DNA of 64,000 nt, taken from assembly GCA_003013855.2 (NCBI GenBank), contig ML058586.1:2346196-2410195 (forward strand), written 5' to 3'. This document shows positions 36,701 through 48,700 of this stretch, piece after piece. Positions within the stretch are counted from its first letter, which is position 1; every line of letters starts with the position of its first letter. This stretch comes from Liriodendron chinense. Lineage: Eukaryota > Streptophyta > Magnoliopsida > Magnoliales > Magnoliaceae. Made by a program: the position numbers and the translations under genes. The notes below the pieces were generated by a model. It was given only the letters and a program-made list of their open reading frames with translations. It was not told the DNA's origin and ran no database searches.

Positions 36701-39700
36701 TTATCCAACCTTTAAACCAGAATTTTTTTTTGAGAAAAATGAATTTCCCTAATTTTTAAAACTATTTCGAAATTAATCTGAAATTGATGCAACTATTGTT
36801 TAAATTGATTCCATAATATATACAAATGTAACAAGACATTAATGTAAACACAACCAATGCATTGAGAAAGTAAAACAAGCAAGAGAGTTGAAAAATATTC
36901 TAGTTTTGACTGAATGAGTATCCTCCAATGCAGTTTTGACTATTGAACTTCAACGCAATGCAAGCTATCTTATATGACCTATATCAATATGAGGATTCAA
37001 TAAAATCTAGAAAATAACTAAATGGACTCAACAAACTATGACTCCTACGCAGAGTTGGAACGCGGGTTGAGCCCAACGGTTTTTTTTTAATTTAGGGAGG
37101 AGAAACTAGAAGAAAATCGGAAAAAAAAAAAAAGTCATTTTTTTCTACAAAATGGGGACTCTTATGTGTCTAACCAATATAGTAAAATAGGCCAATCTGC
37201 AAACACTGGTTTTTAGCAAAAGAATAGATTAGAAAATAAATGGGAGAAGAAAAGTGTGAAAAAATTAAAAAAAAAACATTAGATTTATATTTTTAAAAAA
37301 AATCCATTTTCCGACCATTACGGGCCAAAATTTTGGGGTCCCCGTTTTGGACCCCGTATCGCGTAACAGCTTCGGCCGTTTCCGTTACCTATCGGCCGAT
37401 ACGGCCGATACGTAACCGTTTTGGCCTACCTTGCATGTGCGACTGTCTAGGTTCAAACACCCCACATGTGCACATGTTGCCATCACTGATCTTCAAGTGC
37501 TCAACATGTGCCATGCTTCAACCTGCTAATGCGCTATAAATGCTACACATGCCATTAAGCTCCTCATGTGCCACAGTTCATTCCTCCCTGTTCTAGGGTG
37601 TTTGAAGATTGAATTGCCAACAGGTGTAAAATCAAGCCCTTTCAATATTCGTACTTTTAATGGAATTGGAAACTCTGAGAGAGAACTAAACAAAATGCAC
37701 GAGCCTTGCATGTCGAGGTGTCGTTATACAAATATTCATTAAGTAGAGGAGTTAGAGGTCTACCGTTTGAGGGTGCTTGGCTGAATAGCCACAAGGCAAC
37801 CGCTTGAGGGAGCTTGGCCGAATAGCCACTAGGCAGTTGTGGTGGAGTTTCCTTCCCGGTAAGAGTAGTAGATTCACCATGTATGAAAAGAGGAGTGTCT
37901 TTCAACATTCACAGTTGTTGTGATAGTTCATTGAAGATGTATTGTATGGCGCTGTTGTATAACTCTCCATGTGTTAAAAGGGAAGTCAATTATCTACAAT
38001 CAATTTGTCTTTTGGAAAATAAGGGAATTATTTACTTTCCTATCCACTGATCTAACGTAGTCGAAATATGAAGGGGTCCAGTTAAGGTCACATTTGAAGT
38101 TAAGAAAACTCTCCGGTTGAGTCATCTGACCATTTACATTGCAGTGAAAGATGATCGCATGAGAATGAATTGTCCTAGAGTGAGATAGTTATTTGCAATA
38201 GAAAAATTAAAAAAAGTGCCTTTTCTTGTAAATTTAATTTAGCGAAATCTATTGAAATTTTTTCACATTATAATATTTTTTTCTTGTAAATCATGAATTG
38301 TAAAACACAATGTATTATTTTAAGTAATTCTACTTTGGAACATTTTGAGATGTTTTAGTTTCTTTTCTCTTTTGTATTCAAGTTTTTAGACCTTTTCTTC
38401 CTCTAATTTGTAAGCATTTTAGCTTATCCTAGCATAGTCGCAATTTGTTTAATAACAATAGCTGTCAACATATCTCATTAAAATCAAATGATCAAATGCA
38501 TTGTTGGCAACCTGTTGTCATGATTTTGTAGTGATGCTTCGAAATTCTTGCAATAGTTGTTACTAATGGTAGCATTGCATTTGATGATAATTTAAAGAAA
38601 TAGCATAGTACATTGTAGAAAATGGGGTCGTTTGGCACCCCTCTAAAATCCTGGATTTCAATTTTAGGGTGGTTGAAAATGCAAGATTTTCACCCCTTCT
38701 CAATTCCAAAGGAGATCCCTAGCTTGCAAAACCAAGGATGTTTTGTTAGCTCCAACTGTCATAACTACCATCTTCTCCTCTATTATGGTATTTACATTCA
38801 TTTACACTAGTGCTTGTTTTCACTTGCATTCACACCTAATGCTAGGATGCCCAAAATTTATGCCTGTGCAATCATTATGCATGTCACACCATAGAAAAAA
38901 AATCGATAATCACCCAAAACGAAACATAGAATTATTTTGATTTTGAAATTAATGGGCCCACCAAAAGCTTGGAATTGTCTTATTTTTGGGCCAAGGTTGT
39001 CTTACATTTGGCTCAATACAATGGTTGTTATATGTTGTACACATATGTCATGTTTATAATATTTGAGAGCATTTAATTCATTACATTCATTATCCTAAAA
39101 ATATACCACAAAATGATGCCAATAATCAAATAGTCAATATCCAGGCTCTAAAAACAATTTTGAAAACCAGGATTTTGAAAATCCTTGCTGCCAAACAAAA
39201 CTGAAAATCCAAGATTTCAAACCAAGAATTAAAATCCAGGAATTCAATTCTAGGCTTCCTACAAACGCTTACATCTGGAATGGAACCAATGTTGGAGATG
39301 GAGGCTTTTACATTTAGATGCTAACACAAATGATGGATAGATGTCCCTAGGGTTTAACGCTTATCCCCATCTTTTAATATCAAAAAGAAATTATAATGAT
39401 GCCACTGGGCCTCATCCAAGTCCAAGCCCATCTAGATATGCATAATGGGTCCAATGCACATTACAAATCTTATATATTTCAACACTCCAAAACTAGCCCT
39501 TGAAGTATTTAAGATACAATAACTTTCTAGTGCTTTTCTATACAATGCACAATTTGATGGACATGGATCAACAGGATGAGCATGGAGCCACCTCATTGGG
39601 TGCTTGGATTGGGCATTCATGTTGTAGAGAGAGAGTTGTACATCCAATTATTTAGTGTGTAGAGAGAGAGTTGTACATCCAATTATTTATAACATCCAAC

Positions 39701-42700
39701 CCATCTAGCAGGGTAGTCCCACCATGAAAATGGGATGCCCTAAAAATCAAGTTGATCCAACTACAGATGGGCCACACCAAAGAGAATAATGAACAACCAC
39801 CAAAAAACCTTCACGTTCATATGGGTCCATCTAATGGTTGGAGCTACCTGATTTTTTAGGCATCCCATTTTCATTGTGGGGGTACCATGGCGGATGGTTG
39901 GAAGGCATACAACCAAGGTGTTCCATAACAGTAACTGTGGCCGTAGCAGCCACCACTTTTAATGGTGGTAACAGACCCCGTATCGGTTGTTACGGCCCCT
40001 TTTTATTTTTTTATTTTTGGAAAAAAACTATTATAGGACTGTTATGGGGCCGTTACAGGCCTGTTTTTTCTGTAATGGCCCTTACGTTCGTTTCGACCCC
40101 GTAAAACGCAACGATTATGACCGTTTCCGTTACGTATCGGCCGATACGTAACCATTTTGGGATACCTTACATACAACACCACGATTGGGGCCAACAAGCC
40201 GTACTTGAGCATACAACTAGTTGTTAACGTCCCCACTTTCTTGGGGACATTAGCATTGGCCTCAAACCTTTTAATTGGCACACAATGGTGACTTCTCATC
40301 GATCTGAACCATTGACTCATTCATACAACTAGGAGCAAGCCGTGGTTGCAAGGATCATGTTGATTGGATGATCCTGCTTTTAATGGGGCCTATTATTTAC
40401 AATCGTTCATTGTTTACAAGCCATAAATCACATGATTAGAATCATCATATCAAAGTTTTTGTTTAGAATCATAAGAAATACAAAGTGGGATCTATCTAAT
40501 TGTTGTTTGAAGATGATGATTGGACCTATTTTTTATCTCAAGTCAATCTCGACTATCCATTTTCATGCTATTGACCGGAAGCTTCTGATCACATGATTGG
40601 TATGATTTTTGCACAACGGCCTACTCCTTTTTATGAAGGAATGAACGATTCAGATCAACATTAGACCACCTCGTGTGCCATTTAAAAGTTTTGGGGATGT
40701 ACGTTGGTAACATCACCAAAACCTTTACATGGCCTATGGTGTGGCCTATTGTCGATCTGGACCATTCATACAACGAGGAGCAAATTGACGCCATTCAAAG
40801 GAGCAAAAATCATGCAATCGAGTGATCCTAAGATCAATGGGTTGTAAACAATGGATGTTCGTAACAAATTGACGCCATTCAAAGGGTGAAGATCGTCTGA
40901 TCGGCATGATTCTTGCACCATGTCTTGCTCCTAGTTGTATGAATGAATGTACGGTTTATATCCACGATTAGGTGTCCCACATGTCATTTAAAGGGTTTGG
41001 GTTGACCTGTCATTGATCTAAACTATTCATCCATTCATACAACTAGGAGCAAATCATAGTGTAAAAAATCACATCAATCCGCGTAAGAGTCCGATTAGTA
41101 GTATGAAAAATGGACAGCTAAGATTGAGCTTGGTGAGAAAATAGCTCCCAATCATAATCTTAAATATCTACTAGATAGTTCCCACTACTTACGATTCCAA
41201 AGTAGCACTTTTGTTGATGATTCTAACAATGCGATCTATGGCTTGTAGACAATGGATTGTTGACACAAATTGGTCCCCCCACTCCAAGGGTCAGGATCAT
41301 CCAATCAATGTGTTTTTTGCACCATGGCTTGATCCCAATGGTTAGGGTTGTTAATGGGCCGGGCTCGAGCTTGAAAAAAATTCAGAATTTTGTATAGTGT
41401 TGGCCTCATAGCAGGCTCGAAACAGTTCGAAATTTATGCCAAGACCTACCCCAGGCCTGGCCCATTGACAGCCCTACAAATGGTAGATTGGGCGCATGCA
41501 CACACACCCAAACTTACACACACAGCCTAATACATTCAATGAATTCAATCATTTTTGCGAGTCATAAATTGGAAGTGTGTAAGTTGGCCTAAATCCTTCT
41601 TCTAGAATGAGGACTTAAGAACATGTTGAAGCTTTGCAATTTCAACTATGTCTCTACTGGTCATGAGCAAATTGTCGACATAAACTGGTAAAACCACAAT
41701 ACTATGAGATGAGGATCATGTGAATAAGGGATCATAACTACTCTATTTAAACCCAGCTCCAATCAAAACCTTGTTGAATCATTGAAACCAGGTATGAGAT
41801 GCCTGTTTTAGATCTTATAATGCTTTACGAAGTTGGCATATCAAATCTTGCTGACCCGTATGGAACTAGGGGGCTAAGCCATGTACACTCCCCATGAAAA
41901 AAAAATGCATTTTTCACATCCATTTGTCAAATTGACCAATCACGAGGAGTAGTAACGACAATAAGCATTCAAACAATATTCATCTTAGCCATTGGTGTAA
42001 AGGTCTCCTCATAGGCAATTCATATTCCCGCTTGTAAACATGGGCCACGAGATGCCTTGTATCGATCATGGGATTCATCTGACTTTAGCTTTATAGAATA
42101 CTCCCACTGCTACCAATCACCTATTGACTATGTGGGTGAGGAAGGTGGTCCCATGTTTGGACATATGCTAATGCTTGTTACTCTTTTGCCATAGTGTCCC
42201 TCCAACATTGATGTGTGGAAGTTTGAGAAGAGGAGGTGGGAATAGAGACGGACTCGAAACTAGAAAACATTTTATTCTTTGATTGGTAGGTTGAGATAGA
42301 CGAGAACCGACGAAAAACAAAATAAGGATAAATATTGCTAGGAAGTTTATTTGGCATGTGGTTTTTAAGATAGGTATTGTAACATTGGCTTGGCTCAGCA
42401 TGGTGGTAAAACAAAGGTCTCTGGCATCATCATCCATGATTTTAAGCAAGAGAGGTTGATAATGACCAAAAGAATATTCCGACTCAACGAGCGGCTAAAT
42501 GTGAGATGTGTACCTTGACTCCAGTAAGGTGATGTTATGGACATAGATCTGATATTGAACGGTAGCAGAGAGTCCATGTGCGAGACAAATATCAACTCAG
42601 TTGTGCACTAACTATGGTTCTTTGTTAGAGCATGGTTCGATTGGATATCTAACGAGAGTAATAAAAGAGTCTGGAGACCTGAAGAGCGGTGAGGCATGAT

Positions 42701-45700
42701 GATGTACATAAACCTATGATGGGGGTTGACAGAACAACACCGACAAAATGACATCGCTACTCGAAGAAATCAATGGTGATGGGTGCATATTTGACAATCA
42801 ACAACAAAAACAACAAACCAGCTACAACAATGGTCGTCAACAATGTACTTATGCGGGCTAGCAAGATGCAGCAGTTGAACAAGGTGTCGAATCTGAGATG
42901 GGTTTTGTGATGGGCACGAGATGGTTTTGACAAATGCTGGTTCTTGCCACTAGAGATGATCTGAGATGGGTTCGAGACTACAACAGGAGGTTGTCAAGGG
43001 CGATAATGGTTCATTTCGGTGATACAAAAGCTATGGAGGTAGTGGTGTTGACTATTTGAAGCGGAGATCAGTTAGAGTTGTGACGGGAGGTTGTCGAAGA
43101 AGATGGGTCATGGTTGTGACTGCTAGAGATGGAAGACAAGGCTCTGCTAGGGTCGTGGACCGTGCCACTACACATGCTAGAAGCAAAGGGTGGTCAAAGT
43201 CGTCATCCGATTATGCGAGTACAACATCAATTAGATGGAGAAGTCGAGCGGTGGTTGCGGCCACCAATGCGATACACTAGATTAACAAAGAGAAGAAAGG
43301 ATCCGGTCTGATACCATGAGAACATGAGGTTTGGAGAAAACCAATTTTCCTCTTATGTATATTGCTTTATCCCAATAGGTTTGAATAGAGACATACAATA
43401 ATTTATAAGAAAGGTAAATCTAATTATATACATGAAAACTAATCAATTAGAAGAATTAGAGGAAGAGATTGATTCTACTTTATCTAACTATCAAGGTCAT
43501 GTGTAGCCTACACTACATCCAGCTACGCACTACATAGCCAACGGTAAAATAAAAATTAGTTAATCTTTTCAATGATTTTAGTAAAATAATACTAGTAATA
43601 GTATTAGATCTATTGGGTTGCTCTTTCTTTACTTTAATATTTGCTTATTTATCCTATTATTTTAGGGTGTGTTTAGTTGCATTATATGTCATTAAATTTC
43701 ATTATTAATCAAACTAATATGGTGCTAAGTATCAGAAAAGTTTTTGATATTTAGAAAAACCAAGCACAACCTTAATAAAAAATCTAGAAATAGCGTGCAG
43801 CGTTACACTACATGTTATTTGCTATTTAAACACCGTTTCATCCATATTATTAGCCAAGACTCCCACCATATTTGGAAACAAATAAAATAGAACTATTCCA
43901 CCCTAAGCACAACTAATCATATCTTATGGTGACAAACATGCTAGATGCTCTTTGAATTAGAACGTATTAAAAATAAAAACTATAACATCGAATCCCATCT
44001 AGTTGGGTTTCTACTTTCGAATCCTATGATTGTAAACCCTCTTCAAAGAACCTTGTCCTCGAGGTTTGATCTCCCTTTAGGTCCTCTTCGTCCTCTCCTC
44101 TTCGGCATCACAACCTAATAGAAATAATTGTTGCAATTTGCAGAAATGGTTTGGGGCAAATTTCTCATTTAGTTGTAACACAAGCCCTTCTCCCTGTGTG
44201 CGAGCATTTTTGCCCATTGACAATTTTTCTATGGAAATTGCGGCTTCTACTTTAGTTATCATTGACGTTGGTGGAGTTTTTCTTTCTATGTGCACGTTAA
44301 TCCTATTGTGGCCACCAAAGTAGTGGGCCGGAACATTCAAACCTAAGAACCCTTTGATCCTCCGGCGTATTTTGGAACTTGGAAAGTTGTTATGCGCGAT
44401 AGGCCTAACTACTCGGATCTTCGCCACCAAACTTTGGAAAGTCGAGATGTGCTTACCCTGCTTGGATGGGTACCACACTATCTGAATTGGATCTGCCATT
44501 AGATCCACTTGATTCGATCATCGCATCTCGATCATTGATTGAATCTCCTTCATCTTTAATCACTGACGATGCCAACCGCTTATATTGGACGCTCATGACG
44601 GACAATGTCTCTTTAATCTCCCATATCAATTTGGAATGGTGTTGCCTCTATCAACTTCATTTATTGCGCCCTTGTTCCCGCTTTGGACATGCCCTAGATC
44701 GTATGCTGTGATACCAAAATGATAAATCTCTACTCATGAATGAGCAGGATCCATGTGTTTTGATCCACTTTGAGGGTAGATCTCCTCCCAGTGTAAGCAG
44801 AGGAGCATTGGCTGGTTGTTGCAGGGTGATAGTGTGGGAAATTTGCTTTTAACCTTGGGTGGCGCTCGCGGTGTAGAAAAGATAGTTATCTTTGTGCTGT
44901 TTGTTTGTATGAGGAAAAGCAATCAGCCGTCTCCCAATTTGGCTGTCTTTATCCTTCTCCAGCATCACCAAAATTTCAGATTCTGCTCTTCCCAAAAGAA
45001 GAAGAAGAAGAAGAAAGATCTGGGTGAGGATTGAAGCGATGGCTTGGCTTGTGAAGATTGGCTGTGCATAGCCTGTAGCAGGTGGGAGGAGACTCTTTGA
45101 GGTTATTCAGCAAGCCAGTTTTTCACTTGCTGCGGGAGGGTTGAATGTGGTTCACGTCCAGCAGCAATCATGATGGGTTAGCTGGTTGTTGGGTAGGTTT
45201 TGGGCCTGGTTTTCTCCAGTGTTTCATGTTTGCATGTGCTGTTTAGTTGTTTTGTTTTGAGGGGCAATTTGGCCTCCTCCCTCCTTACGATATGTATAGA
45301 TTTTCCCCTTTATCAATAAAATTACAGGTGGTATGCTCCCACCTTTCGAAAATTTAATTTAAAAAAAAAAAGCCTCCTGGTGCAAGCAGCACTGATTTAA
45401 TGGAAATTCTCTCCTATTTCTCATATTATTTCATGCACACTTTGTAGTCGAGACCGCCACCATAATTGAAAACAAATAAAAGAGACAACCATTCTACCCT
45501 AGTCACATCTGATGCCAACTCACGTGCTAGATGCCCTTCAAGTTAGGGCTTATGGAAACAAAAATCATAACATCTAATCCCAACTAGCTGTGTTTATTTC
45601 TGAATCCTATCATCACGAGAGATATTGGACCTCCTGTAAAGGGTTAGGTTCGAAGTAATGATCAAGAGGCATCCATTGTTCAATGTTCAAATTATGAGGA

Positions 45701-48700
45701 ATCAGCAGAATCTTTCACTGGGGTTCTCTACACATTCTTGCATCCTTCATCAACAATCTCATATGATTCTTATGATACATGTGGTTGCAATGTGATTTTA
45801 TGTTATTATGATGCATGTGGTTGCAATGTGATTTTATGTTACTTTTGTGCAGGCTCCATGAGGGCACTTCTAACAAAATCGTGTGCCTAGATATCCTTTT
45901 GCTTAATTAGCATCATTGCATTTGAACCCCCTTGTTTCATTGATTCCTGGTTTCTGTTATTTCTAAGAGGATTTTGCATGTGGTTAATGTTGTGATATGT
46001 GGTTGGGAGCTATAGTTCTGGTAAGGCAATTTTGTGGAAATTTCTTATAAGACTAAACACAACATTTTTCAAACTCAGCTTGCTATGTTCGCATTGTGTT
46101 ATTATGTCTTCATGGCATAATGCTATTTTGTGGGTTTTGTCCCACATCAAAGGTTTGTTTGGAAGCTCATAGACCAAACCCCTGTCATTGCGAAATTGCA
46201 AGAGAGGTGGACATTATTTTTCATGCTGTGTATTACTCAACCTGAAATAAATGGAACTGTTTGCTTGTTGTCTTCATTTTTAGATGGTGCAGTCACATAG
46301 TGGGTGCGTGGACAAAAGAGAAGAGATCACTGTCTTCTTCCCTAGGGTGATCCTTGAATCCACAAGGACAGAAAGGCTAAAAAAAATGAGAAATAAAATT
46401 GATATTATTGATGAAAATTGTTGCTTATGACATGACTGATGGTCTTAAATAAGCAAGACGCCCTCGATTCCTAATCCAAGTCAACTAGGAAACTTTCCCC
46501 GAATGTGGACATTATTTTTCATGCTGTGTATAACTTAACCTGAAATAAATGGAACTGTTTGCTTGTTGTCTTCATTTTTAGATGGTGCAGTTGCATAGTG
46601 GGTGCGTGGACAAAAGAGGAGATCACTGTCTTCTTCCCTAGGGTGATCCTTGAATCCACAAGGACAGAACGGGTAAAAAAAATGAGAAATAAAATTGATA
46701 TTATTGATGAAAATTGTTGCTTATAACATGACTGATGGTCTTAAATAAGCAAGACGCCCTCGATTCCTAATCCAATTCAACTAGGAAACTTTCCCCAAAT
46801 AGTAAAATTATTAAAAAGAGTTGAGAACAGCTAATTCTACCACTTGTGCATCGGTATGGCCCACAGGCCATCAGGCTTGAATGGCTCTTTTGTCGAGTTT
46901 GGGCCAAACTTATGCTTTGTATTGGGTCTGGGACTGGAGATGTGGCCCACTGAGTTATTAAGTGGGGCTTCAATGGATCACATACAAACCTAGCATTCAG
47001 CTTGGGACTGGATTTGTGGCCTGTTTATGTAAACCAGTGAGGGCTACAGCTGATCACGATGAAACCTACTTACGTGAAGCTTATAAACAATGATGGAAGT
47101 CTTTCATATTTTGCTTGGGCCAAACCCATCAAGTTGAGTGGCGCTTTGCCCCAACCACATTCATAAGCTCTAGGCCAATTTGATAAATGGGTTGGGCTTG
47201 GATTGTGGATCTAAGATGCTATAGGTTTGAATTCCTGTCACCTTTTGTAAACAGATCCTGCTTGGACAGACCCTAAACCTGTCGAATATCCACCCCTTGA
47301 TTGGACCAGCTACGGCACATAAACTGTGGGCCTACCTGATGAATGGCTACTATGATGAGTAGTCCTCTTTCAGTCACATTGCTTCATTCTCTTTAACTTT
47401 GACTTAACCCTGTCTCAAGTAGTTAGCTCAATTCTCTTATTTCCAAGGTTTGTTACGTTTTATGCATTAAATTATTTATGACTGCTTTTATTTACTACCC
47501 ATTGTCATTTTTCTGGTCCAGATGAACCTGCAGGATCGTCAGAGGAAGAATTCAGTGGAGGTGAGATTGAGGTCCAAGAAATTGCACCGCGAGGTGAAGA
47601 TCGAGAGCTTAAGGATAAGCTTCTCCGCAAGTATAGTGGCTACCTAAGTAGCCTGAAGCAGGAATTTTCAAAGAAGAAGAAGAAAGGAAAGCTCCCGAAG
47701 GAGGCCAGGCAGACGCTACTCGACTGGTGGAATGTTCACTACAAATGGCCTTATCCAACGGTAAGTATTTCATTTGGGCACTCGATCTTTTCATTTTCCA
47801 TGCTTTCTTTTGTTTGAATCATTTGCCCACATAGTGACTAACGGGAATTTGGAATTAATCGAAATAAAAGTTGGAAATTCCCTTAAAATGCTGCACAAAT
47901 CTTCAATGCCTTCAAGCCCACACATTTTGATTGAGGGCTTGTTTTGGTTCACTTCAAGATATTTGGTGTGCAACCAAACATGCCTTTCAAGGATTGGTTT
48001 GTGATTCAATACATGTTTGAGCAGCATTTTTGTGGGTCCCTAAATAACTGGCTGACATGTTATTTTGTACTGTTGGTGAATTAATCGTACCTTTTGCATT
48101 TTCCGCCTATTGATCCGCTGTACACATGGCATACATGTAAGTCATCACCGACCGAGGAAATTATGTGCCTCGTGGATGGAGCATCGCCAATAATTGTGCT
48201 GATTGGAGAAATGATCAAGCTGATCTTGGCATTGGAATTGGTGGAAGGCCGTTTTCTTTTCAACCGTACCTTTGATCACCATCATATGATGGATTGGTTG
48301 TCAATCAGTGGCATTTTCACGACATGATCCATCATGCAGTCCATTTTTTAGACTTACTTTTTGTATGCCACTGAGAAAATGGTGGAAATGGCCTGCTGTC
48401 TTAATCTCCTTATGACCACCTAATAGTGAGGAATTATAGGGTCCTACTCATCAACAAACATACAGTGCTTATGTGGGGCCCATGCTTTGGTAATCTTGGC
48501 ATTCATGGTGGGCGTTCGATGCCCCGGAAATAGCCTAGATTGGAAGGGATCAACTGTTTGATATGGGGGACGTGTGTGTACATACATTGGAAAAGGTTCT
48601 ATGAGGTTGACCTTATGGTCGAGCTCGGTGGGCCCCACCATGATGTGTGTTGGACTTACATACCATCAATTTCAATGGAGGGTTTGGATCGTCGTATATG

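Larger units (their letters stand above)
43830..45612 (-). mobile_element. Internally deleted Ty3/gypsy-like LTR retrotransposon
   Basis: Minus-strand 5' LTR at 45612-44720 begins TGATAGGATTC and ends TTTATCA; PBS TGGTATCA is at 44716-44709. A second diverged copy of the LTR start lies at about 44030-43840 (shared words AACAAATAAAA, TGCTAGATGC, CATCTAGTTGGG, CGAATCCTAT). Just before it a CTCGAGGACAAGG..GAGGG purine-rich stretch resembles the gypsy ORF end and polypurine tract. Only about 680 bp of interior remains. The lower end of the 3' LTR is not found. Confidence 0.65.
15679..47521 (+). other. KNOX intron 3 (31,843 bp)
   Basis: Donor GTATCT at 15679, acceptor CCAG ending 47521. It separates KNOX2 from the ELK/homeodomain half of the protein. 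The size comes largely from transposons, listed separately. I found no second gene inside it on either strand, only degenerate retrotransposon coding remnants. Confidence 0.95.

Noticed and set aside
43056..43311. Arg-rich ORF at 43 kb
   Set aside because: Lies antisense within the deleted copia element and has no domain.
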